In this document: positions 6,646 to 17,505 of the stretch, one piece after another
Numbering within the stretch: position 1 is the first letter of the stretch
How the letters are laid out: each line of letters starts with the position of its first letter
NCBI GenBank assembly: GCA_028698995.1
Contig: JAQVVM010000051.1
Coordinates: forward strand, 1-33,342
Length of the DNA stretch: 33,342 bases
Direction: 5' to 3'
DNA from: Bacteroidales bacterium
GTDB taxonomy: Bacteria; Bacteroidota; Bacteroidia; Bacteroidales; PXBB01
Program-made: the position numbers and the translations under genes
Notes under the pieces: generated by a model
What the model saw: only the letters and a program-made list of their open reading frames with translations
What the model was told of the DNA's origin: nothing
The model's database searches: none

Positions 6646-9600
6646 TTACTTCAACAGAGTGACATGTCCAATAAACTCATGTTGTTTTCCTGAAAAATCA
6701 TTGACAACAATTCTGTACACATACACATCTTGATTATCAATCTCTTCAACATTCCAATATCTGCCATTCCAAGGTTTATTAAAATCATGTGTTTCGTAAA
6801 TAAGTTCTCCCCATCGGTTAAAGACGTATAATTGATAATCTGTGAAATTCGCCCCAAAACCGCTAAATAAATCATTAAAGCCATTGCTATTGGGAGTAAA
6901 TGCATTGGGTATGAAAAATGAAAACCTTGGTTCAATTGTAACAAGATTTGTTGTAGAATCGAGACAGCCCATGGGGCTTACAACGACTAGTTTAATTTCA
7001 TATGTTCCCTCATTGTTATAGGCATGGTCGGGGTTCTGAAGGCTTGAATAGTTATTGTTTGAAGAATAGTCTCCAAAGTTCCAGTACCATGAAACCGCAT
7101 CTATAGAGTTATCAAAAAAGGATATTAGGGGTGAAAATATGTCCGTAATACTTGGTGAAAGGGAGAATTCAGCAACTGGATTGGGATAAACAGTTATGGC
7201 ATTATTGAAGATAGCAGCATTTTGGCAACCGTCTGTTGTTGTAACTGCCAGTGAAACAGAAAAAGAACCTGATTGATTATAAATAAAAACAGGATTTTGA
7301 AGTATAGAAGTATTATTTGAAGAGCTGGGATCACCAAAGTTCCATAACCAGTTAGAAATATTTCCTGATGAGCTGTCATTAAAATGAACTTCCAATGGTA
7401 CACAACCATTATATAACTGTGGATAAAAGTGTATCTCTGGCAATATAAAAAGATCAACAAAAATATCTTCAGTTCCTATACACCCATGTGCATCGGTAAC
7501 AGTTACAAAATACGTTGTGGGTATTTGGGGTGATGCAATGGGATTTGAAATATTATCAGCATTTAAACTTACAGTCGGAGACCAATTGTATGTTACACCT
7601 CCAGAAGCAGATAGCTGGACCTGAGCACCGGGGCAAATACTTGTGTCATGAATTACAGAAACAACAGGCAGAGCATTTACGGTAAGAACAGCTTCATCAG
7701 TATTGGAACAGCCATTCATATCACTTACAGTTACTGAGTAAGTTGTTGTATTTATTGGCGACACTATAATAGTAGCATCTTGAACACCATTGCTCCATAA
7801 AAAATTTACACCTCCGGAAGCAGTGAAGGAAGCCGAATCACCATAACAAATTTCCTGATTAATACCTGCATTTACATTGGGCAGTAAATTCACCAATACC
7901 TGAACTTCATCACTTGCAGAGCAACCATTGATTTCAGTTACAGTAACTGTATAAGTAGCAGTACTTGTAGGATTCACGTTTATACTTTGAGAGCTGGATC
8001 CCGTACTCCAGTTATAATAAGAACCCCCATAAGCAGTCAAATCTACAAATTGTCCTGAACATATAACCTGATTGTTGCCTGCATCAGCAATGGGGTTTGT
8101 CATAACATCTAAGTTTAAAATAACAACAGAGTCGCAACCCGATATATCATTTAAATAGTGATAATAAACACCGGAGTTGGAAAGATTCTGATTTCCGAAG
8201 GAATATACAAGCCCCTGACAGATACTGTCATTTATTAGCGTTGGTGCTAAAACATTTTTAAATACAATATTATTTATATAATTACATTCAGACAAGTCAA
8301 AGAATTGGGGCAAGAAAGTAGTCCCTGTCTGACTGCCATCAGTATTTACAACAATATACAGTTGTGAAAAATTTGTTAAACCATTTCCGGAAAAACTATA
8401 AGTAAGATTGGTAACGAGCTGTCCAATATTAATCGGAGCATTAGTATAATAAAGGCCAATCAATGTACCTGTGGTTTCAGGATTCCCATTAAAAAAAGCA
8501 ACAGGCACTCCTGCAGGAGCATCCATAGTGGCGCTGCTATCATTATACAAATCGAAAGTAACGGTATATTGATTGGTTTGGGGGTTATAATTCAAACAAT
8601 GAATTATTGCATTTAAATTGGCTGCCCACTGATAAAAGTTGCCTGTAGAATCAATAAAAGAAGCCTGTACAAAAAAATTATTATACATAGCATTTGCAAA
8701 AGAAGCATTATTAAATGGGAATTGAGGAACAGTCAAATCATCGTTAATATTAAAGATATGGTAGCCGTACTGATTCCAAATACTGCGCGAGGGAGCCCAT
8801 GATTGTTGTCCTGTTGGTGCACTAAAAACTTCAACTTTTCCCGTTATTTGTGGCCCACACGACACACATATTTTTGATGTCCCGGAATTGTCAATATCAC
8901 CAACAATAGGTCTTTCTAACCCTGTTCCTGACACACATGTAAATGAAGCCAGTGTTACCGGGGCCAAACCACTTCCGTTAATTATTTTTAGATCAGTTTC
9001 ATCCCTGTAAACAATTTCCTGAGTACCATCCTGATTAAAGTCAAACATAGTCAGGCCTGTCTCCCCTGACTGGTCATTAGTATTGACAATCCAATTTAGT
9101 TGTAAAGTGTTTGAACCATTATATTTATATGTCATTAAGCGATATGATCTTGTAAGACCGATAGATGGTGTCCCTGAACCATCTATATCCCCAATAAACG
9201 GTGTCCCGACATGACCTTCCTGAGGTCCGCCTCCATTTGGTAAAGTTGTACTAGCAAGTAATACAGGTGTTGTACCGTTAAGGTAATAGCAATAAAGTCT
9301 GGCGTCAAGATCGTTACCTCGTGAAGCAACAATAACATCCAATTGCCCGTCTTGATTTATGTCAGAAATTGTTGTAAGTCCATCTCTGAATAAACCATCT
9401 ACAGTTAAATTGTAGGGAGTCATGCTGTTTGACGTTGTTCCATTTAGATTTGTGATGTTGATTTTATATATGGTATAACCGGCAGCAAGTTCCAGATCGG
9501 TTGTGTCAGCATCTAAATGCCCTGCAATAGTTAATGATAAAGATCCCTCATTATTACTTGACTGTCTTCCAAGCCCTAAACCATTAGCTCCACCATCAAT

Positions 9601-10251
9601 AAGTTTGACACCGGTTTGAGCATTAAATATCTCATTATAAATATAAACTTCAGGGATGCCGTCCTTGTTAAAATCAGCAAAACCAACAGTACCACCATAT
9701 CTAAAACTTGAATTATTACCAAACTGTTGGTCGGAAATCCATTTAATACTGCCGTCAATATTATAACAGATCAATCGTCCAGTCAAATTTGACGGATTTA
9801 ATGCATGGTCGGCAGCAGCAACCACTATTTCAGGAATTCCGTCACTGTCAAGGTCAGCAATGGCAAAACTGTTACCAGCACTCCACGAAAAATGAGCAGT
9901 TGGAATACTATAAATAGTAGCACCTGTTATTGAATTAATGATTTTCAGGCTGCTTGTTAGACGTGGTGAAGTTGTGGCATTTGCAGTACCAGCCATAATT
10001 ATTTCAGGGATGCAATCACCGTCAACATCCATAAGAAGTTGAGACTGATAAACAGCTGTCAAATCTGTAGTTTCAAAATTCTTTTCTATTGAAAAATTAA
10101 AGGCCGGAAAAGGTTGTGCAGAAAAACAAGCATTAGGTTGATTTGGATTTATATAACAACTGCTGTATTGAGCTTTAGCTTTAAATAACAAGAAAAAAAA
10201 ACTCAAATAAATAGCCGCAAAAAAGAACAGCAAACTTCTGCCTATTTTCAT
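6646..10251 (-). CDS. Secreted FG-GAP/PKD protein with T9SS type B sorting domain
   Basis: The 1201-residue protein starts with a signal peptide (hydrophobic core ~7-23, ending KAKAQ). Residues ~60-470 hold about seven FG-GAP/VCBS calcium-loop repeats such as DVDGDCIPEI (75-84), DLDSDGIPEI (133-142), DFNKDGIPEV (193-202) and DINQDGQLDV (297-306), predicting an integrin-like beta-propeller. A beta-rich region (~560-655) follows, then three Ig-like repeats (~718-788, 790-860, 862-935), each with an AG-N/D-...-ICxG start and a NGC motif. Two PKD domains (~938-1022 and 1024-1106, WLWNFGDP and WYWNFGDY) come next. The end (~1108-1201: IPNAFTPNSNGFND, VFNRWGELIYET, GHVTLLK) is the gliding-motility C-terminal domain used as a T9SS type B signal. 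It is probably a surface or released adhesin. Confidence 0.92.
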   Translation of the reverse strand: MKIGRSLLFFFAAIYLSFFFLLFKAKAQYSSCYINPNQPNACFSAQPFPAFNFSIEKNFETTDLTAVYQSQLLMDVDGDCIPEIIMAGTANATTSPRLTSSLKIINSITGATIYSIPTAHFSWSAGNSFAIADLDSDGIPEIVVAAADHALNPSNLTGRLICYNIDGSIKWISDQQFGNNSSFRYGGTVGFADFNKDGIPEVYIYNEIFNAQTGVKLIDGGANGLGLGRQSSNNEGSLSLTIAGHLDADTTDLELAAGYTIYKINITNLNGTTSNSMTPYNLTVDGLFRDGLTTISDINQDGQLDVIVASRGNDLDARLYCYYLNGTTPVLLASTTLPNGGGPQEGHVGTPFIGDIDGSGTPSIGLTRSYRLMTYKYNGSNTLQLNWIVNTNDQSGETGLTMFDFNQDGTQEIVYRDETDLKIINGSGLAPVTLASFTCVSGTGLERPIVGDIDNSGTSKICVSCGPQITGKVEVFSAPTGQQSWAPSRSIWNQYGYHIFNINDDLTVPQFPFNNASFANAMYNNFFVQASFIDSTGNFYQWAANLNAIIHCLNYNPQTNQYTVTFDLYNDSSATMDAPAGVPVAFFNGNPETTGTLIGLYYTNAPINIGQLVTNLTYSFSGNGLTNFSQLYIVVNTDGSQTGTTFLPQFFDLSECNYINNIVFKNVLAPTLINDSICQGLVYSFGNQNLSNSGVYYHYLNDISGCDSVVILNLDVMTNPIADAGNNQVICSGQFVDLTAYGGSYYNWSTGSSSQSINVNPTSTATYTVTVTEINGCSASDEVQVLVNLLPNVNAGINQEICYGDSASFTASGGVNFLWSNGVQDATIIVSPINTTTYSVTVSDMNGCSNTDEAVLTVNALPVVSVIHDTSICPGAQVQLSASGGVTYNWSPTVSLNADNISNPIASPQIPTTYFVTVTDAHGCIGTEDIFVDLFILPEIHFYPQLYNGCVPLEVHFNDSSSGNISNWLWNFGDPSSSNNTSILQNPVFIYNQSGSFSVSLAVTTTDGCQNAAIFNNAITVYPNPVAEFSLSPSITDIFSPLISFFDNSIDAVSWYWNFGDYSSNNNYSSLQNPDHAYNNEGTYEIKLVVVSPMGCLDSTTNLVTIEPRFSFFIPNAFTPNSNGFNDLFSGFGANFTDYQLYVFNRWGELIYETHDFNKPWNGRYWNVEEIDNQDVYVYRIVVNDFSGKQHEFIGHVTLLK

Positions 10252-10254
10252 TTA

Positions 10255-10295
10255 AAGAATATTCTTGGTTTGTTATGTAAAGATACGTCTTTACA
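10255..10295. promoter_or_regulatory. Two inverted repeats just upstream of the FG-GAP/PKD gene
   Basis: AAGAATATTCTT (10255-10266) is a perfect 12-base palindrome starting 4 bases before the start codon at 10251. TGTAAAGA (10276-10283) and TCTTTACA (10288-10295) are perfect arms around a 4-base loop. On the minus strand a near -7 element, TAATTTG (one base short of the consensus), overlaps the outer end of the second dyad. They could be operators or 5'-UTR hairpins. Confidence 0.35.
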
Positions 10296-10383
10296 AATTA
10301 GAAATCATTTTTGTCTGATAAAATAATTGTCATAAATAAAAATGATATAAAAACTTTCGTTCTTGCCTGATTTTGAATTTGTC

Positions 10384-13194
10384 TTACTTCAACAGCGTGA
10401 CGTGTCCATAATACTTATGAACTTTTCCATTAATATCCAAAATTACAATTCTATAAACATACACATCCTGCATACATACTTCACTAGCATTCAAGCTTTT
10501 CCCATCCCAAGGTATGTTATAATCATCTGTTTCGTAGAGCATCTCACCCCAGCGGTTAAAAATCATCATACTGTATTCAACTATATTGGTCCCAAAACCC
10601 TGAAAATAATCATTAATATTATCCCCATCAGGTGTAAATACATTTGGAATATAGAAAGTAAAACTTGGTTTGATAATAACTTCTTTTGATGTTGAGTCAA
10701 CACAACCATGAACACTTTCAACCATTAATGAAATTGTGTATGTACCTTCAGATGTATAATAATGAGACGTTGATTGCGAATTGGAAGTGTTTTGAGTTCC
10801 TGATGAAGAATTGCCAAAATCCCAATGCCAAACTGACGCTAAAACTGATTCATCATAGAAGAAAATTAAAGCATTTTCTTCATCCGTAACAGATGGACTT
10901 AAAGAAAATTCTGCAACGGGATTAGGATAAACTTCAATCATCTGAGGCACTGTCAGAACTCCTTCGCAGTTATCTGTTGTTGCAACAAAAAGAGAAACAG
11001 TATATACTCCCGGCGTTTGATAGACATGAATTGGATTTTGTTGTGTAGAAATATTATCAGTTGATGTTGGATCCCCAAATTCCCAGCTCCAGAAATGAAT
11101 TGAGGGTGCTGAATTGTCAACAAACTGAACTGAAAGGGGTTCACATCCGTTAAGTGGAAGAGCTGAAAAATTTACTACCGGAGAAGGATAAACACCAACA
11201 ATAACCTGATCTGTAGCCGAGCAGCCCGCACCATCTGTAACAGTTACTGTATATGTAATAGGAGTAGTTGGATTTGCTATGGGATTATGCACATTTGTAG
11301 CATTAAGTCCTGTTGCAGGACTCCACTGATAGGTAAGACCACCTGTAGCATTTAAATTAGTACTTAATCCACTGCAAATAAACACATCATCACCGGCATA
11401 AGCAGGTGGTGGTGGATTCATATTTACTACAACATCGTCTGTCGCAGAACAACCATTTACATCTGTAACTGTTAGAGTGTAAGTTGTTGAAACAATTGGA
11501 CTTACCACAATGGTCGAAGTAATATCACCGGTATTCCATGAATAATCAGTACCCCCGCTTGCTGTGAGAGTTGCTGATTGCCCTTCACAAATGCTCTGAT
11601 TAGCCCCAGCATTGGCAGGAGGTAAATTCATGACAGTAATGATTACATTATCAGTATTCATACACCCATTTACATCTGTAACACTAAGCATATAATTTGT
11701 TGTGGCAAGAGGCGTGGCAATTGGGTTTGAAACGTTGGAAGCACTCAAACCTGTAGAAGGAGACCAAAAGTAGGAGGTACCTCCACTTGCCTGAATATTG
11801 GCGCTTGTACCATAACAAATAGAAGTGTCAGTTCCTGCATTTGCAACAGGAAGGGAATTAACAGTAACAACAACATCATCGGTATCAGAACAGCCATTTG
11901 CATCAGAAACAGTAACAGTATAAGTTGAAGTAACATTGGGAGTTACGTTGTTATTGGGGGTGTTCACATTATTACTCCATTGAAACGTCACACCACCACT
12001 TGCAGTTAAGTTGGCAGATTGCCCTATACAAATGGTTTGATTAGTCCCTGCATTTGCAACAGGAGATGGAAAAACATTAAGTGTTTGTGTAGTAGATGTT
12101 GTACAGCCTACACTTCCGGCAGTAAGAGTTACGGTATATGTACCAGGAGAAGTATAAGTATGAGAAGGATTCTGTAATGTTGATGTCGTACCATCTCCAA
12201 AATTCCACAACCATGTATCAACACTTCCCTGATTTACAGTTGAATTATCCTGAAAAGAAGCATTGAATGAACATAAGGGAGAAGTAATAGTAAAGTCCGG
12301 CGTTATTACTGTAGGCTGAATAACGGCATTCAATACAGCTTGACAGCCATTGGGTGCTGTCATAACACAAGAATAAGTCTGTCCTATGGTGGGGTTGTTA
12401 AGCGTAACCGTTTGGGTGGTATAACCTCCGGGAGACCAAGCATATGTAGCAAAACCAGCAGGAGCCTGCATAACCACATTGTTTGATCCCTGACAATAGC
12501 CCACACTAATCTGCATAGGAGCACATGAACAGGCAATATATGCATATCCATAATGACCTCCCTGATCACAGTCATATGTTGTGTATTCAATGGTGATATT
12601 CTGCCCCATATAAGCAGTTAAATCGATTCCAACAGTTGTCCAGTTTTTCCAACGAATAGAGCCGGGTGCATTTTGAAAACCGGGTATGCTTCCTGAGGAC
12701 ACGACAGAATAAAATCCGCAAGTTGGGTCCACCAAACTTCCAGCTGCATTTAAAACACGAATAGTAAATTTGGGTTGCTCAGAAGAAGAGTGACCGGGGT
12801 CCTCCATCACAACAGCATATTTATAAATAAACAAGTTATTCTGAGGACTTACATTAATTGTATATCTCAGCCTTTCTGCTTGTGCGCCTACTTGTTCATT
12901 TCCTAATTTTGCTGAAAAAGCAGCACCGGGAGGTATCATTTGCAACATACTTCCAGTTCTGGGATCTGTTCCGGGTGTACTGATAATTGTATGTCGGCCA
13001 TTTACAATACCGGCAGTTGGGCAGCACGAACCATAAGTTCCAGTATAACCGGTCCAACCGGTAAAATCTCCCATGGAAAAATCGGCATTGGGGCAACCGG
13101 ATTGTGCATTAACATGTGTGTAAGTAAATATTAGCAGGTAAGAAATAAATATTAATAAATATATAGGAAGTTGGATTTTTTTTATCATTTCCAT
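10384..13194 (-). CDS. Secreted PKD/Ig-like repeat protein with T9SS type B sorting domain
   Basis: This 936-residue protein has a signal peptide (~1-31, ending HVNAQ) and a ~190-residue N-terminal region (GDFTGWTGYTG...) that resembles a carbohydrate-binding or jelly-roll-like head but is not certain. A first PKD domain (~297-375, WLWNFGDGT) is followed by four tandem Ig-like repeats of about 70-75 residues (~378-446, 448-522, 524-592, 594-669). Each has a NAG...SIC.G start, an SGG-T-Y-W strand and a D.NGC motif. Two more PKD domains (~671-755, 757-842) and the gliding-motility C-terminal domain (FYIPNVFTPDGDNINDYF to GHVTLLK, ~846-936) complete it. Layout from the last Ig-like repeats to the end matches the 6646-10251 protein, so the two are paralogues in tandem. 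Met 1 or Met 3 could be the start. Confidence 0.92.
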   Translation of the reverse strand: MEMIKKIQLPIYLLIFISYLLIFTYTHVNAQSGCPNADFSMGDFTGWTGYTGTYGSCCPTAGIVNGRHTIISTPGTDPRTGSMLQMIPPGAAFSAKLGNEQVGAQAERLRYTINVSPQNNLFIYKYAVVMEDPGHSSSEQPKFTIRVLNAAGSLVDPTCGFYSVVSSGSIPGFQNAPGSIRWKNWTTVGIDLTAYMGQNITIEYTTYDCDQGGHYGYAYIACSCAPMQISVGYCQGSNNVVMQAPAGFATYAWSPGGYTTQTVTLNNPTIGQTYSCVMTAPNGCQAVLNAVIQPTVITPDFTITSPLCSFNASFQDNSTVNQGSVDTWLWNFGDGTTSTLQNPSHTYTSPGTYTVTLTAGSVGCTTSTTQTLNVFPSPVANAGTNQTICIGQSANLTASGGVTFQWSNNVNTPNNNVTPNVTSTYTVTVSDANGCSDTDDVVVTVNSLPVANAGTDTSICYGTSANIQASGGTSYFWSPSTGLSASNVSNPIATPLATTNYMLSVTDVNGCMNTDNVIITVMNLPPANAGANQSICEGQSATLTASGGTDYSWNTGDITSTIVVSPIVSTTYTLTVTDVNGCSATDDVVVNMNPPPPAYAGDDVFICSGLSTNLNATGGLTYQWSPATGLNATNVHNPIANPTTPITYTVTVTDGAGCSATDQVIVGVYPSPVVNFSALPLNGCEPLSVQFVDNSAPSIHFWSWEFGDPTSTDNISTQQNPIHVYQTPGVYTVSLFVATTDNCEGVLTVPQMIEVYPNPVAEFSLSPSVTDEENALIFFYDESVLASVWHWDFGNSSSGTQNTSNSQSTSHYYTSEGTYTISLMVESVHGCVDSTSKEVIIKPSFTFYIPNVFTPDGDNINDYFQGFGTNIVEYSMMIFNRWGEMLYETDDYNIPWDGKSLNASEVCMQDVYVYRIVILDINGKVHKYYGHVTLLK

Positions 13195-13288
13195 ATGTTT
13201 AAAAAGCTTGTCTGTATTGACGTTCTTTTAAAAGATAGTTGCTATTGTAAAATTAATCATTTTTTTTATTTTTTATTAAAAAAAAAAT

Positions 13289-13296
13289 TATTTTTG
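13289..13296 (+). promoter_or_regulatory. -7 box before the FISUMP lipoprotein gene
   Basis: TATTTTTG matches TAnnTTTG exactly, 26 bases before the ATG at 13323, within the 128-base divergent gap shared with the 10384-13194 gene. I find no exact -7 box for the opposite direction. Confidence 0.4.
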
Positions 13297-13322
13297 AAAA
13301 ATCAAATTAAATACTAATAATT

Positions 13323-14006
13323 ATGAAAATAAATCGATTTTTACTTCTGTCATTTGTTGTGTTGTTAAGTGTATCTGCCTGTGAAAAAACAGACGACGAC
13401 AATAATGATAACAACAACAATAATAATAACAACAATAACAATAATAATTTTACTTGCGGCTCTGTTTTTACAGACACCCGCGACAACAAACAATACAATA
13501 CAGTACAAATTGGAACCCAGTGCTGGTTTAAACAAAACATCAACATCGGAACAAGAATTAATTTATCAACGAATCAGGCAAATAACAGTACAATTGAGAA
13601 GTATTGCTATGATAATCAGGAATCTAACTGTACTACTTATGGAGGTATTTACCAATGGGATGAAATGATGCAATATGTTTCAACTGAAGGTACTGTTGGT
13701 ATTTGTCCGGCAGGTTGGCATATTCCAAGTGATGCAGAATGGACAATACTCACTAATAATTATTCTTCTGCGGCAGGAACAGCTTTGAAACAAGGTGGGT
13801 CATCAGGATTTAATGCCCTGATGGGAGGACGCAGAGACCCTGATGGTGGTTCTTACCAAATAAGCGATGGGGCTTACTTCTACAGTTCTTCTTTAAATGC
13901 CACAAACCCTTGGTATCGTTTTATTGAAAGTGCAGGAAGCGATGTTGGTAGATTTTCCAGTGTAAAAACTTATGGGTATTCTGTCAGATGCATTAAAAAC
14001 GTTTAG
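13323..14006 (+). CDS. FISUMP-domain lipoprotein with Asn-rich linker
   Basis: The 227-residue product has a lipoprotein signal peptide with lipobox VSAC (Cys 20). The following residues EKTDDD resemble the acidic/Lys surface-export signal of Bacteroidota lipoproteins, so it may face outward. Residues 24-42 are a low-complexity D/N run, including 13 consecutive Asn (30-42). From ~43 on the protein looks like a Fibrobacter succinogenes major paralogous (FISUMP) domain: DTRDNKQYNTVQIGTQCWFKQN, then a Gly/Trp-rich core with CPAGWHIPSDAEW and the terminal YGYSVRCIKN. The domain function is unknown; it is frequent in extracellular proteins of Bacteroidota and Fibrobacterota. The gene stands alone, divergent from the PKD protein gene. 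Confidence 0.85.
   Translation: MKINRFLLLSFVVLLSVSACEKTDDDNNDNNNNNNNNNNNNNFTCGSVFTDTRDNKQYNTVQIGTQCWFKQNINIGTRINLSTNQANNSTIEKYCYDNQESNCTTYGGIYQWDEMMQYVSTEGTVGICPAGWHIPSDAEWTILTNNYSSAAGTALKQGGSSGFNALMGGRRDPDGGSYQISDGAYFYSSSLNATNPWYRFIESAGSDVGRFSSVKTYGYSVRCIKNV
13392..13448 (+). repeat. Trinucleotide microsatellite (GAC/AAT/AAC) coding for the D/N linker
   Basis: Nineteen codons are almost only GAC, AAT and AAC (with one GAT), in frame with the FISUMP lipoprotein. Gain or loss of repeats would change linker length without shifting the frame. It produces a Leu-rich shadow frame on the minus strand that is not a gene. Confidence 0.8.
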
Positions 14007-14048
14007 AAAATTAATTTTTTTATAAAGTGTTTAATAAAAAACTATTAG

Positions 14049-14056
14049 TATATTTG
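14049..14056 (+). promoter_or_regulatory. -7 box before the first universal stress protein gene
   Basis: TATATTTG is an exact TAnnTTTG match 53 bases before the ATG at 14110. No clear -33 TTTG is seen at the usual distance. Confidence 0.4.
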
Positions 14057-14109
14057 TCAAAAAATACAGTAATATAAATGAATCAATTATTATTATAAAA
14101 CTCATAAAA

Positions 14110-14952
14110 ATGGAAACCAATAAAAAAGAAATCTTGTTAGTCCCTTATGATTTCACTGAAGTAGCTGATTGTGCAGTAAACCATGCAATTGGGATGGCCG
14201 AAATACTGAATTTACCGGTATCATTATTCCATGTAATCGGGAAGGACACAAAAGACTCAGAAAAGGACAATATCCGAAAAAAATTAAGTGATATCTGCAC
14301 AAAATTTCAAAGTCAGACTCAAGCACAAGTTGACTATATTACAAAAGAAGGTAGTATTTTCTCCGACATAGCTAATGCTGCTGAACTTATGAATGCAAAG
14401 TTTGTTCTTATGGGTACTCATGGGAAAAAGGGATTTCAACATATAACTGGGAGCTATGCCATGAAGGTCATTACAAAAGCCAACATGCCTTTTATTGTTG
14501 TGCAAAATAAACCTTTCAAAAAAGATGGTTATAATAATATAGTTATTACTGTTGATGATTCCCCTGAATCAAAACAGAAAATCAAATGGGCTGTTAATAT
14601 TGCACAACTTTTCAACAGCACAATTCACATTTTTTATCCCAATGATAGTGATGAGTTTGTAGGTGGACATATAAAACGCAATGTTTCCCAAATTAAAACT
14701 GTATTTGAAAAGAACAGTATTAAATTTATAGATGCTCAATCAACAGAAAAAGGTGGAAATTTTGCAAAACAAGTTATTGCTTATTCAGAAAAGAACAACG
14801 CCAATTTGATTGTAATCATGACAAATCCCGACCAGCTCTTACCAAATTTTGTATTAGGGAAATGGGATGAACAAATTCTTTTCAATACAGCAGAGATTCC
14901 TGTAATGTGCATAAATCCAAGAGATTTACACATTATGATTATTGGTTTGTAG
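14110..14952 (+). CDS. Tandem universal stress protein (UspA family)
   Basis: The 280-residue protein holds two UspA folds. The N-terminal domain (~6-133) begins EILLVPYDFTEVADCAVNHA and has the nucleotide-loop segment MGTHGKKGFQHITGS (101-115), similar to the G-x2-G-x9-G-S/T motif but one residue shorter. The C-terminal domain (~143-268) begins NIVITVDDSPESKQKIKW, and its loop (TNPDQLLPNFVLGKW) lacks those glycines, so it probably does not bind ATP the same way. Such cytoplasmic proteins help survival under starvation, redox or respiratory stress. It is closely similar along its length to the protein at 22544-23398, down to the ending VMCINPRD, so the two are paralogues. It precedes ligA by 59 bases. 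Confidence 0.92.
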   Translation: METNKKEILLVPYDFTEVADCAVNHAIGMAEILNLPVSLFHVIGKDTKDSEKDNIRKKLSDICTKFQSQTQAQVDYITKEGSIFSDIANAAELMNAKFVLMGTHGKKGFQHITGSYAMKVITKANMPFIVVQNKPFKKDGYNNIVITVDDSPESKQKIKWAVNIAQLFNSTIHIFYPNDSDEFVGGHIKRNVSQIKTVFEKNSIKFIDAQSTEKGGNFAKQVIAYSEKNNANLIVIMTNPDQLLPNFVLGKWDEQILFNTAEIPVMCINPRDLHIMIIGL

Positions 14953-15011
14953 TCTTACATTTTTCAGTTTTATTAAAACTTCCTTTATCAACGTATAGCT
15001 TCCCATTTTAA

Positions 15012-17060
<2,049 letters not shown>

Positions 17061-17063
<3 letters not shown>

Positions 17064-17068
17064 ATTTG
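17061..17068 (+). promoter_or_regulatory. -7 box overlapping the ligA stop codon
   Basis: TAAATTTG is an exact TAnnTTTG match and begins at the ligA stop codon, 37-44 bases before the ATG at 17105. It would allow separate transcription of the small thioredoxin-fold gene. Confidence 0.3.
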
Positions 17069-17104
17069 TAATAAAACTTCAAAAAATCATTTGGATTGCA
17101 TCTT

Positions 17105-17503
17105 ATGAAAAAAATAGGAATGTTAACAATATGTATGATAATCTCAAGTATTATTTTTTCGCAAAATACTTCAAACAATGCAATTGATTATTCTACATTC
17201 AATCCACTGAATTATAGTGGTGGTATAAGAAGTATTAAGGTTTACATAATGGCAGGTTGTCACAGATGTGAACAGGTAATTGATTCATTAAATATCCACA
17301 ATATCAATTATACTGAAATAAAATCTGAAAATACTGAGCTTTTTAGCGATATGGATAGCAGAATTTATTTTTCTATTAAAGATCATTCAGTAGGGTATTC
17401 AATAAATTACCCTGTTATTGAATTAAATACAGATTTGTATTATAAAATCACTGACTATAATACTTTCGTCAAAAATCTTAAAATGTTTTTAGCATATAAT
17501 TAA
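17105..17503 (+). CDS. Small exported glutaredoxin/thioredoxin-fold protein
   Basis: I chose the ATG at 17105 (132 residues) because it starts a clean signal peptide: MKK, a hydrophobic core (5-18) and an FSQ cleavage region around residue 20. A TTG at 17096 only adds MHL. The mature part has VYIMAGCHRCEQVIDSL, a redox-active CxxC (Cys 52 and 55) at the start of a helix after a beta strand, and NYPVIELN (cis-Pro candidate 103), as in glutaredoxins. It is probably a periplasmic thiol-disulfide protein, but no named family is certain. It follows ligA by 41 bases and ends only two bases from the convergent antiporter gene. Confidence 0.7.
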   Translation: MKKIGMLTICMIISSIIFSQNTSNNAIDYSTFNPLNYSGGIRSIKVYIMAGCHRCEQVIDSLNIHNINYTEIKSENTELFSDMDSRIYFSIKDHSVGYSINYPVIELNTDLYYKITDYNTFVKNLKMFLAYN

Positions 17504-17505
17504 AA

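Noticed and set aside
10363..10889. Plus-strand frames opposite the end of the PKD protein gene
   Set aside because: They are antisense to the well-supported sorting domain and have no family-like features.
11165..12060. CRISPR-like regular repetition
   Set aside because: The repetition is of degenerate ~70-75-codon Ig-like protein units, without short identical repeats and unique spacers.
13224..13235. TCTTTTAAAAGA palindrome upstream of the 10384-13194 gene
   Set aside because: Low-complexity AT palindromes of this size are expected by chance in such AT-rich gaps.
13307..13546. Leu-rich minus-strand frame opposite the FISUMP lipoprotein
   Set aside because: It is the antisense shadow of the Asn microsatellite; the plus-strand frame has a lipobox and a recognisable domain.
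14966..14980. AGTTTT-ATT-AAAACT as a terminator after the first stress protein gene
   Set aside because: A six-pair AT-rich stem with a 3-base loop and no T-run is too weak to call.
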